Shown: positions 18,229-26,870, numbered from the stretch's first letter. The stretch is 64,000 nucleotides of DNA from Agrobacterium sp. AGB01 (GCF_014851585.1 NZ_JACVAB010000009.1:62001-126000), one strand, 5' to 3'. Numbers and translations: made by a program. The notes: generated by a model from the letters alone, not told the origin.

Positions 18229-20317
18229 GGGTCACGTCCGGCATCAAGGCAAGAATAGTCATGGGCAACGGGTCAAACTGCTTCACCCACAGGCTGCCGC
18301 TGTTATTCCAGTCCCAATAGGGGGTAATGCGCACATCGCCGGTGTAAAGCTGTATGGCCTCGTTCCAGGCCTCGTCACGGCGTTGTTTATATTCCACCAG
18401 CTTGTCGCTGTTGCGGTCACCATCTTCCGGCCCGGTGAAAATGCCGCGTGTGTTTTCCACACGCATTGTCACTTCACTCACCGTCTTGGCGCGGCCCTGC
18501 ACGGTGCCAAGGCCCTGTACCTGGCCAAGGTCCAGATCCAGCGTTTCAATCGCTGCCGTCATCGGCAGACCAATATGCACCTTGGCGGCGGCGTTCTGCA
18601 ATCTCACTGTTCCACCTGTCACGGTCAGATTGCGCACCACATTGCCGTCGGCAAGCGCCACCACCTGCTGTCCTTCCAGATGGGAAAGTCCGCTTATCGT
18701 CTGCGTTGGCGCACCGCTGTAGGTCAGGCCGCAATCGACGAAAAACGCATCTTCCACACTGCTGAAGGAACGGGAATGCAGTCGTTCTATGTAACGTTTT
18801 GTTTGGCCATTGATGGTCCGGCGTACAATGAAATAGGGAACGTCTTCGCCGTTTTCCTCAATGACAGTCACATCTTCAAAATGGGCATCGCCGTGAGCGC
18901 CGCTTTCATGCCGTGTCCAGGCCCATACATCCTGTTCCTTCATATAGGTCAGGGAAACCAGCGCCCCGTCATCCAGCACCACCCACACAATGGAATCCGG
19001 CGCCTGGGCATAATCCCATGCGGCAATTTCCCGGTCCTTGAACAGGTGGCGGGCCAGAATGGTCAAATCCTTGCCCACATAGCTGTCCTGCGTATAGTCG
19101 TAGGAAAAATCTCTGATGACCCCGCCCAAGCGCTGCGCAAACAACACAGTGTTGCCCACGACGATTGGCTGCACACGGGCCGCACCACGGTATCCCTGGT
19201 TATCGAGTTTCAGGGCGGAGGGCGAAATCGCATCGGCTGCAGAACCGCCCGTCACGATCCATTCGGAACCGGAGGTCAACAGCAGCAGACCGCGCACTGA
19301 AATCATCGAGCGTATTTCGTTGACCTGCCTTACACGAATACGGAAGGTCACCGCATCGCTGGCCTTGGCGGGAGACGACACACCAAAATTCTCATAATTG
19401 GCCGATTGGCTGAGCCATACCGCCTGCGGATCATTTTTGGTTGAGGCAAAGGCCAGCCGCTGTTCGATAAAGGTCACACAGCGCGGATAGCTGCCAGCCT
19501 CGTTAAACGGGTTTCGGCCCGACTGTGGCGTGTCGGAAAGGTCGGGCGTGATGTTTTCATCATCAAAAGAAACACCGGTCGTGCCACCAATATAGCCATA
19601 CACACCATTGTCATTGCGGTACACGATGTAACGCACTGCTTTGGGCACAGCGGTCCAGGCCACGCGGTTTATGCCACCTTGCAGTGACAGGTCGTTGACA
19701 ACAGAACCGGAGGCGGAAGGCAGGCTTTCCTCGCCGCTGTCTGCCACGGCGGACACCACGTAACGATAGGTGGTTGCCACATAGCCGGTCTTGCCTGCCG
19801 TATTGCCCGGTGCCGTCACGGTAATTGCGCCTGCTGGTGCATTGATCAGCGGCTTGAACTCAACCGGTGTCAGCGTCCAGTTATCGTCCGCAAGGCGGCC
19901 AAGTTTTCGCACCGGGTGGTCGACATGGCACAGGTAGAGAACATCAGCTTCCTGGACGAATACCAGATCCTTCACCTCGGCCGATGTGTAGGTCGTCACT
20001 ACTTCATACGGGGTCGCACCGGAGAGAATGAGACCACCGTCGCGGAAAATCCGTATGTAGGTGTGGCCAAATTCCAGGACATAGGTCTGTTCGGTATTGA
20101 ACTGGAATTTGATCAGCCGCGCCGGCTTTGCGCTGTCGCGTATTTCGTGCACGAACTCAAATCCGGCCCGGTTGGACACGCCGCCATGCGGGTGCACAAA
20201 TACATTCAGTGCCGTGCGAAGGCCGCTGGTATATTTGGCCAGATCGTTGCGGGCGCCAAGGGCAGGGGAAAGCTCACCGCCGGTGAACGAGGGTTGATAG
20301 GCGCGTAAATCAGCCAT
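18218..20317 (-). CDS. Tail tubular protein B-like (nozzle) protein
   Basis: 699 residues, close to the size of T7 gp12 relatives in BPP-1-like podoviruses. It opens with ADLRAYQPSFTGGELSPALGAR, a start signature shared by nozzle proteins of this group. NVFVHPHGGVSNRAGFEFV follows, and then alternating beta-rich segments with Gly/Asp turns (YRYVVSAVADSGEESLPSA, a fibronectin-like strand set at about 190-245). Motifs such as YPRCVTFIEQRLAFA and SQSANYENFGVSSPAKASDAV are also typical. The protein forms the tube tip of the short tail. It overlaps tail tubular A by 8 bp and the gp13-like gene by 11 bp. Confidence 0.85.
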   Translation of the reverse strand: MADLRAYQPSFTGGELSPALGARNDLAKYTSGLRTALNVFVHPHGGVSNRAGFEFVHEIRDSAKPARLIKFQFNTEQTYVLEFGHTYIRIFRDGGLILSGATPYEVVTTYTSAEVKDLVFVQEADVLYLCHVDHPVRKLGRLADDNWTLTPVEFKPLINAPAGAITVTAPGNTAGKTGYVATTYRYVVSAVADSGEESLPSASGSVVNDLSLQGGINRVAWTAVPKAVRYIVYRNDNGVYGYIGGTTGVSFDDENITPDLSDTPQSGRNPFNEAGSYPRCVTFIEQRLAFASTKNDPQAVWLSQSANYENFGVSSPAKASDAVTFRIRVRQVNEIRSMISVRGLLLLTSGSEWIVTGGSAADAISPSALKLDNQGYRGAARVQPIVVGNTVLFAQRLGGVIRDFSYDYTQDSYVGKDLTILARHLFKDREIAAWDYAQAPDSIVWVVLDDGALVSLTYMKEQDVWAWTRHESGAHGDAHFEDVTVIEENGEDVPYFIVRRTINGQTKRYIERLHSRSFSSVEDAFFVDCGLTYSGAPTQTISGLSHLEGQQVVALADGNVVRNLTVTGGTVRLQNAAAKVHIGLPMTAAIETLDLDLGQVQGLGTVQGRAKTVSEVTMRVENTRGIFTGPEDGDRNSDKLVEYKQRRDEAWNEAIQLYTGDVRITPYWDWNNSGSLWVKQFDPLPMTILALMPDVTLGR

Positions 20318-20936
20318 GGCTGCGCACCGTCAGGAAATCGGTAGACGTGTCGGATGTCTGGCGCACCTGGTTGACATCAGCCTGTTCGGCCGCCGCCTGC
20401 ATGGTTCTGGCAATGGTCAGCGCATCAGCGCGGATCTTGGGGTCGCGCGTCAATGGCATCGCCAGTCGCACCGCCAGGTGCCAGGAAAGCGCCTCTATGA
20501 ACAGCGGCGAAAACCGTGTCGGGTCCGTCAGGCGGGCGGTGTAGCGCAAAAGGCAGGGCGACAAATTGCAATACAGCGTGTCACCCTCAATCTCGTAAGG
20601 ATACTGCGCTTCGCGCTCATGGTGCGCACCGGCAAAGGCCATATCCGGCGCACCGTCATCTTCCGCGTAAACCGGCCTTATCCAGCGCACCTGCAGGCAG
20701 TCGGAAGGCCGCATATAGGCATGTTGCCACACGCCCGGCTTGTCATTGGTTATCTCGCCCAAAGAAAGCGTTTTTCGTGCCGCCTTCCAGGGGTAGGATT
20801 GCAACAGCATATCGCGTGTCTGCGTATAAAACTGGTTGCAAGCGCGGGCTTCCGCGCTCTTTTCCGTTAAGTCATTGATGTTGTCTTTGCCCACATTGGA
20901 AAGGGCAAGATTGCAAATAGAAACGACCGAAGCCAT
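20310..20936 (-). CDS. Tail tubular protein A-like (head-tail adaptor) protein
   Basis: 208 residues, the size of T7 gp11-type adaptors. Family landmarks are ICNLALSNVGKDNINDL near the start, ARACNQFYTQTRDMLLQSYPW at about 31-51, RPSDCLQVRWI at about 76-86, and a helical C-terminus (EALSWHLAVRLAMPLTRD). It forms the ring between portal and nozzle. A ribosome site AAAGAGG stands a short distance before the ATG. This is the first gene of the left block. In related phages it follows the small proteins behind the capsid gene directly. Here the next 20.4 kb upstream hold non-phage genes. Confidence 0.87.
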   Translation of the reverse strand: MASVVSICNLALSNVGKDNINDLTEKSAEARACNQFYTQTRDMLLQSYPWKAARKTLSLGEITNDKPGVWQHAYMRPSDCLQVRWIRPVYAEDDGAPDMAFAGAHHEREAQYPYEIEGDTLYCNLSPCLLRYTARLTDPTRFSPLFIEALSWHLAVRLAMPLTRDPKIRADALTIARTMQAAAEQADVNQVRQTSDTSTDFLTVRSHG

Positions 20937-21114
20937 GGACCAACCTCTTTTGTTGGCCCATGCTTACAAGCGCAATGGTTGTCACGCTGACATTGAGGGA
21001 AATAGACAGGTCAAAACCGGGGCAGGGCTCCAGTCAGGCAAAAACGCAAACGTGCCAAATGAAATCATGACCCGCTGAAAACGGGCCTGATGGGGACAGC
21101 CGCAAGCCTTGCTG

Positions 21115-21276
21115 TCAGACGTAGTTGCCAATCTGCCCGATCTTGTACTTGATGTGCAGGTTGGGGATAACGCCAGCCGTGTGCGCTGCGCGGTAGACAT
21201 CACGTGATACGTGATAAACACCGCCCCAGAACAGGAGGCAGGACAGGGTTGCAATAATGTAGACCTGTAACCGCAT
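21115..21276 (-). CDS. Small single-pass membrane protein, hypothetical
   Basis: ATG 21276 gives 53 residues: a short start (MRLQVY), one transmembrane helix (IIATLSCLLFWGGVYHV) and a polar tail with YRAAHTAGVIPNLHIKYKIG. An upstream start at 21351 would add 25 residues without membrane character. AGAAAAGATAAG before the ATG is a weak ribosome site. It has no recognised relative and may be a fortuitous frame. It is the first gene beyond tail tubular A on the insert side. Confidence 0.4.
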   Translation of the reverse strand: MRLQVYIIATLSCLLFWGGVYHVSRDVYRAAHTAGVIPNLHIKYKIGQIGNYV

Positions 21277-21424
21277 TTGCTTATCTTTTCTGATATCTCC
21301 GGCAGCATTGTGATGCTGTGCCGTCAATATCTCTCCTCGCCCCAATGTCAATATCTGGCGAAATCCTCCTCCCGCCAGTATTAACCAGACTCATAGCGGT
21401 TTATCGGCCAAATTGCACGAATAA

Positions 21425-21445
21425 TATGTGCCAAATTGGCACATA
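21425..21445. promoter_or_regulatory. 21-bp perfect dyad, probable regulator binding site
   Basis: TATGTGCCAA at 21425-21434 is mirrored exactly by TTGGCACATA at 21436-21445 around a central A. A degenerate partner GCCAAATTGCAC lies 7 bp to the left (21407-21418). The stem has no T-run, so an operator is more likely than a terminator. It lies in the non-coding gap behind the 21852-23183 membrane gene. The binding protein is unknown. Confidence 0.55.
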
Positions 21446-21539
21446 CTAAAGAATAGGGTTAGCGTCTAAACTTCATGCGGGCATGGTGTCGCTCGCTACA
21501 CTTAAAGGTTTTTTGCCGAGCAAACGGCGTTGTTGGTGG

Positions 21540-21800
21540 TCACCTCCACGCGTAGCCACGCTGGCACCGGCCGCACGCTGGCCTAAACACCGCCTCAAAG
21601 GTGCAGGTCTTAGATATCTTCATCCAGCGCCTTGCAAACCTTTTCGCGTTCGACAGGGTCGCTGTGTAGCGTGGATCATAGTCGTCGAAACACAGCGTGA
21701 TATGGTCGTTCAGACGCCAAAATTTAGGGCCAAATAGTGCAATGACCTTAAACACCGCGAGACAGAGCAGCAGAAACATTATCTTGATAAATCGAACCAA
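21540..21800 (-). CDS. Short hypothetical protein with N-terminal membrane segment
   Basis: A frame of 86 residues from TTG 21800, or 79 from ATG 21779. It begins with a strongly hydrophobic helix (MFLLLCLAVFKVIALFG) followed by a polar region with LNDHITLCFDDYDPRY. The last third looks random in composition, so the frame may be the broken 5' part of a longer gene. It follows the membrane gene at 21852 on the same strand. There is no clear ribosome site and no recognised family. Confidence 0.3.
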   Translation of the reverse strand: MVRFIKIMFLLLCLAVFKVIALFGPKFWRLNDHITLCFDDYDPRYTATLSNAKRFARRWMKISKTCTFEAVFRPACGRCQRGYAWR

Positions 21801-21851
21801 GCGTGCCTCGTGATGTCAAGGTTGCATACAGCAAAACATCAGTTTGATACG

Positions 21852-23183
21852 CTAAACTTGATCGCAAGTCGCCTTGCTGATCACGACGTCGCCAGCGGGC
21901 TTGCTGTCTTCTAACGTTGAAACCAGCCGCAACGTCAAGCCGATCGACAGCATGGCCTTGACGTAAGGTGTCTGGCACCAGTTTTTCTCCATGTCCCGTC
22001 TCGTTTTCTCAGACAGATTGGCGGGCACGGTGAAATGTTTGATATATGTCTTATCGCGGTAAGTGGCGTGGGTTAAGGTTACGCCATCGCCCGTCGTTTG
22101 CTGGTTCCCGGACAGTTGCCGTGTTTCGTCCGCAGCTTTTTCCTCCATTCTCTTGTCGAAGGATGTGCTCCATTCCTCGCACAATGCGGGATTGGCAGAT
22201 ACCTCTCCCAGGGCCTTGCCCTCGGTGTCTACAAACACGTTCGTCCTCGTCAGGCCCAATTCAAAAAGCAATGTTGGGCTTGTCGGACTACAGGTGTTGA
22301 ACATCTGAAAATCCATGACGCTTTCACTCAGCGTGAAGTCGGTGCTCGATATCTCATAAACAGATATCAGCCGATCGGCCTCGGCCTCCATGCGTATTAA
22401 CGTCATGAGATCACTGAGTTGCTGTGGCACTGGGGTTTGCAGCACAATCTGTTTCAGCATCGGTTCGAAGTCGAATCTGCCTGCCTGCCCGTTGCTGCCA
22501 CTGTTGCTAACAGTGTTGCTGACAGGCTTATCAACTGTGTCACTCACTGCGTCCTTGGCGGCGTTGCCGAAAGTATCGTTTGTACTGTCAATGTTTTGGA
22601 CTGCGGGTTGCTTCTGGGCAGTCTTTTTAACTGTCATGCCAGTATTATTGGCTGTCGTGCCAGTCTCGGCGGTCTCGCTAGCTACCTCCGAGAGGTGCTT
22701 TTCCATGGTTCTGCCGGTGGAAAATAACATAAGCCCGATGAAAACGATGGCTGCATTCGCAATAAACCCGCCTGAGCCAGTCTTTTTCGGGGTCATGGAT
22801 TTGGCGAAGAGAAGAAAGAGGTTCGCAATAGGAATAATAGAAAGAAACCACAGACCCCTCGTGTCATAGGCATCATTCGCGCGTGCCGCTGAAAATATGC
22901 CAAGCAACCCGCCAGCCAGCGCGGTACACACGAAATAGCTGCCAATTATTTGCCCGGAATAGCCGTCCCGTATCGCAGTCGGCAAATCAGTCAGGATCGA
23001 AACGCTGCCGGCCATCAAAACAAACGTAAAACCAAGCGACAGAAAATAGGGGGCTCTGTGCAGCTTCCATTCGAGTTTGGTCGCCGCGACCGCAAGCCCA
23101 GCCGAGGCAGCGAATATTGCCCAGACCAGCATATAGGTGCCGGTCTCTCCCAGCGACATTATTTGATATGCCAGTTCTTCCAT
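21852..23183 (-). CDS. Multi-pass membrane protein of unknown family; relative of the 39854-41059 gene
   Basis: ATG 23183 (MEELAYQIMSLGETG) gives 443 residues; the longer frame lacks a plausible start. Five hydrophobic segments occupy the first 170 residues, with a loop LLGIFSAARANDAYDTRGLW between the third and fourth. A Ser/Thr/Val/Asn-rich linker follows, with repeated DT.DKPVSNTVSNSG-like wording. The soluble C-terminal domain ends MEKNWCQTPYVKAMLSIGLTLRL. The same order and the loop wording FSAAR..DAY plus the ending M.KNWC...Y..ML..G recur in the gene at 39854-41059, so they form one family. That family is unknown to me. It is the first larger gene on the left side of the inserted segment. 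Confidence 0.72.
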   Translation of the reverse strand: MEELAYQIMSLGETGTYMLVWAIFAASAGLAVAATKLEWKLHRAPYFLSLGFTFVLMAGSVSILTDLPTAIRDGYSGQIIGSYFVCTALAGGLLGIFSAARANDAYDTRGLWFLSIIPIANLFLLFAKSMTPKKTGSGGFIANAAIVFIGLMLFSTGRTMEKHLSEVASETAETGTTANNTGMTVKKTAQKQPAVQNIDSTNDTFGNAAKDAVSDTVDKPVSNTVSNSGSNGQAGRFDFEPMLKQIVLQTPVPQQLSDLMTLIRMEAEADRLISVYEISSTDFTLSESVMDFQMFNTCSPTSPTLLFELGLTRTNVFVDTEGKALGEVSANPALCEEWSTSFDKRMEEKAADETRQLSGNQQTTGDGVTLTHATYRDKTYIKHFTVPANLSEKTRRDMEKNWCQTPYVKAMLSIGLTLRLVSTLEDSKPAGDVVISKATCDQV

Positions 23184-23596
23184 GCCGCCAGTCCCCAATT
23201 CAAGGTTGTGGTAATACCTTGCCAAAAAAAGTGCAAGACCTTGAAAACAATGGGCTGTTGTCTGTTGATGCGCATATGGTGTGCGGAAAAAACAGCTCTT
23301 GTGTGCCGGCCGCTTCAACGCAGACCTTGTCAGGGAAATGCAGAATGCCGTGGCAGCACCGTGTTCGCCGAAATAACAACGTGGTCAGCCATATTTCAGG
23401 TTGCAATGCAGATTGACTATCGCGCGATCCTGTAGTGTAGATCGGTCGTTATGCCATGTGACGACATGCGATAGGGCAAGCATGTCGCGCAAAATGCTGA
23501 GTGGTCTTATGGCTGCGGCAGTGTGCGAACAAAGAGAAATGGCGGGTTGCGCAGAAATGATCAGACGCAGCACGTTTTGAGAGAGTTGGGGGCTGA
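23184..23596. other. Non-coding gap between divergent genes
   Basis: This stretch lies between the minus-strand membrane gene and the plus-strand lipoprotein gene and should hold both promoters. Short frames on both strands lack starts with ribosome sites and have no recognisable content. A ribosome site GAGAGTTGGGGG stands near the lipoprotein start. I see no clear repeat or RNA gene. Confidence 0.5.
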
Positions 23597-23980
23597 ATGA
23601 AAAAGTTTGTGATGGTGCTGGCTTGCGGGCTGGCCATTTCTTCCTGTGCTAAAAGACCTGATGCCATTGTGCCAGTGGACATTCCAATGGCGGCTTATGG
23701 CAATCTGGATTGTCAGGGACTTTCGCGCGAATACCTGCAAGAACTTGAAGTTCTGGCAACTGTATCAAAACAGCAAAATGACGCGGCCACGGGTGATGCG
23801 TTTGGCGTGTTCCTTATTGGCGTTCCAATGTCCAGCGTGGCCGGTGGAGATAAGGAAGGCAAGGTTGCCGTCGCCAAGGGCAAGGTTAATGCGCTTGAAT
23901 CCAGCATGAAAGCTAAAGGCTGCAACGTACCTGCAGCGCCGAAGTCTAAAGGCACGAGACCTGCAACGCACAGGACTTAA
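23597..23980 (+). CDS. Small outer-membrane-type lipoprotein of unknown function
   Basis: 127 residues. The signal peptide ends in a lipobox-like LAISSC with Cys17 as the lipidation site. The mature part carries the pattern Y..LDCQGLSREYLQELEVL, QQNDAATGDAFGVFLIG.P, GGDKEG.VA..KG.V.ALE, and a terminal KGCN. I recognise this wording from a lipoprotein family widespread in Rhizobiales and Rhodobacterales, whose role is unknown to me. The gene stands alone, divergent from the membrane gene at 21852. Confidence 0.82.
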   Translation: MKKFVMVLACGLAISSCAKRPDAIVPVDIPMAAYGNLDCQGLSREYLQELEVLATVSKQQNDAATGDAFGVFLIGVPMSSVAGGDKEGKVAVAKGKVNALESSMKAKGCNVPAAPKSKGTRPATHRT

Positions 23981-24213
23981 CATCTGCCATTGGCAATGAC
24001 GGGCGATGGATTGCAACGCAAATTCATGCCCGTTTACCGCCGGCTGTTTCATTCGGTTGGGCTGGTTTCCCCTATATTCGTTAGTCTTGATGCCTGTGAC
24101 ACTGCGTTTCCGAGCAGGAAAATTCCGCGTGATCTCCCCCTTTACAGGTTCCGATAAAAAGCTAATGTATGCAACTTAAGGGCGATTTATTATTGTCGAA
24201 AAAGGTTGTTTAC

Positions 24214-24618
24214 GTGTATTTGAGATTTGTGCGCCAGACATCAATGCCGGGAGCGAGAAGCCGTGAAGGCTTTTTTGTTGCCGCATATGAATTGTCCAGA
24301 AACACCAATCTGGATGAAACCACATATAACCACGTCACCGAACTTCTCGTGTGGTTTGGCGGAAATCTCGCGGCACCCAAAAAGTTCAGTCGCACCACCT
24401 CAAAAGGGCATTACCGCCGCATGGACACGCCGGGCCTCAGCTGGTTCAAGCCGAGCGCGCAGCTGCATGTGAAAAAGGCATTTGAACTGAAAGCCTTGCT
24501 GGATGAACACGGCCACGCCATCGAGGTTCTCAAGGCCCGCCGCCCGGGTTATGTGGTGTTTGAAGACAGGCATCAGATCGTGGCCGAACCTTTTGCGGAT
24601 GACCACTGGTTTGCGTAA
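24214..24618 (+). CDS. Conserved hypothetical protein (rhizobial MYLRFV-type family)
   Basis: GTG 24214 is chosen because the family usually begins with YLRF; AAGG stands just upstream. An ATG at 24169 would add 15 atypical residues. The product has 134 residues. It shows the pattern REG.FVAAYEL near the start, HVTELLVWFGGNL in the middle, then FSRTTSKGHYRR and LSWFKPSAQLHVKKAFEL, and closes with RPGYVVFEDRHQIVAEPFAD. This looks like a small soluble protein family I associate with Rhizobiales genomes; no biochemical role is known to me. Confidence 0.75.
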   Translation: MYLRFVRQTSMPGARSREGFFVAAYELSRNTNLDETTYNHVTELLVWFGGNLAAPKKFSRTTSKGHYRRMDTPGLSWFKPSAQLHVKKAFELKALLDEHGHAIEVLKARRPGYVVFEDRHQIVAEPFADDHWFA

Positions 24619-24638
24619 CACACCGCGTTGGTTGCGTA

Positions 24639-24995
24639 TTAGCTGGTGGGTGAGGTCACGCTGAAATAGGCCACAAAGTCCGGGTCGCTGACCCTGTTTC
24701 CGGCATCGTCGGTATAGATGCCCGGTTCTGCTCTTTCAAAAACTTCAAGCAACGGCGGCAGGTTAAATTCATCCTCTTCGTCATCACTTTCGGGCTTGAG
24801 TGTTATTCCCATGTGGCGATCAACGGTTCTGATGTAGCCGTGAATTTGCTGTTCTCTGGTTACCGTGCCGTCCGGTTCCCGGTAGGTAATGCCAATAACA
24901 ACCAAAGACCCAAGCAACTCGTCGGCAAACTCCTGATCCCAGTCGTCATCCGTATCTTCCGTATCGTCGGTATCAACCCAGCCTTCGCGCGACAT
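24639..24995 (-). CDS. Acidic hypothetical protein
   Basis: 118 residues with a very acidic N-terminus (TDDTEDTDDDWDQEFADELL) and a second acidic patch (PESDDEEDEFNLPP). The centre, LLGSLVVIGITYREPDGTVTREQQIHGYI, looks like a small beta-barrel or Sm-like fold. The ATG at 24995 is preceded by a good AGGA site. It is convergent with the 24214 gene. No family was recognised, and immunity or inhibitor proteins often have this charge pattern, but no toxin partner is visible. Confidence 0.65.
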   Translation of the reverse strand: MSREGWVDTDDTEDTDDDWDQEFADELLGSLVVIGITYREPDGTVTREQQIHGYIRTVDRHMGITLKPESDDEEDEFNLPPLLEVFERAEPGIYTDDAGNRVSDPDFVAYFSVTSPTS

Positions 24996-25145
24996 TCCAG
25001 ATTCCTGTTTTCTGTGCAGCTATATAGGGTTGCATGGTTGCTTGAATTGATCAACCTTTGCGGTTTCAACGCCGCCAACGCTCATGCCCGGTTGTTTGCA
25101 TGTTCTCGCCGGGATAACAAGTCCAGCTGCAATCAGGATAATGCA

Positions 25146-25475
25146 ATGCCTCCACTTTCGATCCAGCCCCGCATCAAACTATCCCGTCTGAGGGATATCG
25201 GCTGGAGCCATTGGGATCCGATCGGTCTGCTGGTCGAGGGAAAGCACTGGAATGACGAGGATGCAAAACCGTTTGCGGATGAATATGACAGCTATCTGAT
25301 TGCTGCTGCCGGAATGCTCAGACGTGGTGCGCCGGACCAGGAGGTCGTCGACTTCCTGCTACAGATCGAAACCGACCATATGGCGCTGACAGAGGCGCCA
25401 GATAGTCTCGCCAGAGCAAAAGCAACCGTTGTCGCTATCAAGGCCGATGATGAACTCTGGACATATCCCGAATAA
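25146..25475 (+). CDS. Conserved hypothetical protein
   Basis: ATG 25146 (MPPLSIQPRIKLSRLRDIGW) gives 109 residues; the longer frame to 24813 runs across the opposite gene and is not credible. The protein has WSHWDPIGLL, a segment KPFADEYDSYLIAAAGMLRRG and VVDFLLQIETDHMAL. This suggests a small helical soluble protein of the type found beside colicin-immunity-like or DUF-only genes in Rhizobiales. I do not recognise the family with certainty. Confidence 0.68.
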   Translation: MPPLSIQPRIKLSRLRDIGWSHWDPIGLLVEGKHWNDEDAKPFADEYDSYLIAAAGMLRRGAPDQEVVDFLLQIETDHMALTEAPDSLARAKATVVAIKADDELWTYPE

Positions 25476-25501
25476 ACAACTCCTCTACCGGGGCGGATTG
25501 C

Positions 25502-25921
25502 CTAAAACGGCTTTAAGCCAACCAGCAGTACTATCACGGCCTCAAGCACGATAATGGCCGGTGCCGCATGTCGCAAAGGGCCGGGCAGGGTGCGCCCAGG
25601 GTCGGCCACAAGACGACGCAAATTGCCGGACAGCGTGCCGTGTATTCCTGACAGCACAAACACCAGGATAAATTTGGCAATGAACCAGCCGCTGGAATAC
25701 CAGCCACCCATGAATGCCAGTGTCAGCCCCAGTGCCCAAACGGCAAACATGGCCGGTGTGGTCACACGCTGGTCCCAACGGTGAATGGCGGCAAAAAACG
25801 CCGGATTGCGTTGCGCACTGTCAGGGCCGGCGGAACGCAGCGTTACCGCAACAACCAGCATGCCGCCCGTCCACAGAATGACGGCAATGATATGCAGAAA
25901 CCGCAGCCACAAATAGTCCAT
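25502..25921 (-). CDS. CopD/HemJ-like four-helix membrane protein
   Basis: 139 residues with four predicted membrane helices. The first, YLWLRFLHIIAVILWTGGML, carries the His of CopD/HemJ-like proteins (LH.....WTGG). A second His (IHRWDQRV) starts the second helix, and IHGTLSGNLRRLV follows the third. The family includes copper-resistance CopD domains and HemJ-type protoporphyrinogen oxidases. This short stand-alone form is usually uncharacterised. It is last in a minus-strand run that begins with an ArsR-type repressor at 26870. Confidence 0.72.
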   Translation of the reverse strand: MDYLWLRFLHIIAVILWTGGMLVVAVTLRSAGPDSAQRNPAFFAAIHRWDQRVTTPAMFAVWALGLTLAFMGGWYSSGWFIAKFILVFVLSGIHGTLSGNLRRLVADPGRTLPGPLRHAAPAIIVLEAVIVLLVGLKPF

Positions 25922-25933
25922 TGCTCAGCACCT

Positions 25934-26266
25934 TCAAACCGCACCTGTAAGCATCGCCTGTCGGCGCGCTAACATACGCTCATTCATAAAAGCGCCAAAG
26001 GGTATCATCGCCGCAATCATCATCTGCATGCGCTCCCTGCGCGACCAATCGCTGCCGGCAAGGTTGTTCATCAACATCCAGACATAGGCGACAAAGGCCA
26101 ACCCGTGAATGGGCCCCATAATCTTCGTGGCAACTGGCAAACCGGCCATATGTTTCAAAGGTACGGCAACCAGCACCAGCGCCAGCAATGTCGTGCCTTC
26201 AAGAATGGAAATCATGCGCAAACGGCGCAGCGCCACCAGCTCTTCTGCATTGCCCGGCATACGCAT
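25934..26266 (-). CDS. DUF3817-like integral membrane protein
   Basis: 110 residues. The wording LRRLRMISILEGTTLLALVLVAVPLKHMAG, then GPIHGLAFVAYVWML and a last helix MMIAAMIPFGAF, fits the DUF3817 family (three helices, His in IHG). The function of the family is unknown. Its ATG overlaps the stop of the upstream small gene (TGATG), and the CopD-like gene follows after 12 bp, so the four genes from 26870 to 25502 should be one transcript. Confidence 0.82.
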   Translation of the reverse strand: MRMPGNAEELVALRRLRMISILEGTTLLALVLVAVPLKHMAGLPVATKIMGPIHGLAFVAYVWMLMNNLAGSDWSRRERMQMMIAAMIPFGAFMNERMLARRQAMLTGAV

Positions 26267-26529
26267 CAGCCCACATCCTTCAGCAGCTTTTCAACCTCGC
26301 CAAGCCGCGCTTCAGTGGCCGCTGTCTTGGCCTGTAATGCCACCAGCACCGCCGTTTGCTGTTCCTGCGCGGCAACGGCCCGCTCGGCAAGTTTCCGGTA
26401 GGCCTCATTATCCAGGTGTGTCAGCCGTGCCGTCCGGCCCGCCACGAAATATTTCATCGCGAAGATCAGCAGGATCGTCGCCAGCAACAGCGCTGGCAAA
26501 GTAAAGAAATCGAAGTTGACACGGCCCAT
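26266..26529 (-). CDS. Small membrane-anchored coiled-coil protein
   Basis: ATG 26529 is preferred, with AAAGGA just upstream; the frame could extend five codons. The product has 87 residues: one membrane helix near the start (FFTLPALLLATILLIFAMKYF) and a charged helical tail rich in Ala, Glu and Gln (AERAVAAQEQQTAVLVALQA). It resembles the short PspB-like or DUF-type single-span proteins that sit in small repressor-led operons. It overlaps the DUF3817 gene and directly follows the ArsR gene. Confidence 0.7.
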   Translation of the reverse strand: MGRVNFDFFTLPALLLATILLIFAMKYFVAGRTARLTHLDNEAYRKLAERAVAAQEQQTAVLVALQAKTAATEARLGEVEKLLKDVG

Positions 26530-26540
26530 GGCTAATCCTT

Positions 26541-26870
26541 TCACGTCTCGGTTTTATTGGCTGCATCGCTGAGTGAAAGTGCTGCCGCGGCAATGGCTTG
26601 CGGGGTCAGCGTCACGGAAAATGCAGTCGGTTCGTAATAATTCAGTGCCTTGCCATCGGGGGCGATCTCGTGCTGACCACGCACAAGTCCTGCTTCCTCG
26701 AGCTTGCGAAGGTGAAGATGGGTCAGCGGCCGGCTCAGACCAATGTCGCGGGCAAGCTGGCTCACATAAATCCGGCCCTCATTTTGCAGGGCGGCAATAA
26801 TGCGCAGGCGGTGGGGGTTGGCCAACGCTGCAAGCATCATCAGTAACTGGTCGCCATTGTCGTGATTCAC
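26541..26870 (-). CDS. ArsR-type winged-helix transcriptional regulator
   Basis: 109 residues. The winged helix covers about residues 8-75 (LAALANPHRLRIIAAL, VSQLARDIGLSRPLTHLHLRKL). There are no metal-binding cysteines, so a small molecule or redox signal is more likely than a metal. It is first of a four-gene operon with three membrane proteins. Two copies of a palindromic site stand 14-65 bp before its start, which points to autoregulation of the operon. Confidence 0.85.
   Translation of the reverse strand: MNHDNGDQLLMMLAALANPHRLRIIAALQNEGRIYVSQLARDIGLSRPLTHLHLRKLEEAGLVRGQHEIAPDGKALNYYEPTAFSVTLTPQAIAAAALSLSDAANKTET

Larger units (their letters stand above)
5253..20936 (-). mobile_element. 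Podovirus tail/DNA-ejection gene block (left half of a split prophage-like cluster)
   Basis: Eight minus-strand genes read in the order tail tubular A, tail tubular B, gp13-like protein, gp14-like protein, 660-residue protein, 2186-residue internal protein, tail fibre, small last protein. They are tightly packed, often with stop/start overlap. This is the downstream half of a T7/BPP-1-like late operon. One plus-strand two-gene cassette interrupts it (14018-15199). The upstream half with portal and capsid is found at 41386-46650 in the same orientation. No lysis, integration or replication gene lies in or beside this block. Confidence 0.85.

Noticed and set aside
18119-19300. 393-codon plus-strand frame opposite tail tubular B
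   Set aside because: Antisense to an intact, recognisable virion gene; His/Gln/Cys-rich composition and no ribosome site.
5253-20936. Diversity-generating retroelement, as carried by phage BPP-1
   Set aside because: No reverse transcriptase motif (such as YxDD in a credible frame) and no adenine-biased template/variable repeat pair was found beside the tail fibre; the only long repeat is inside the giant protein gene.
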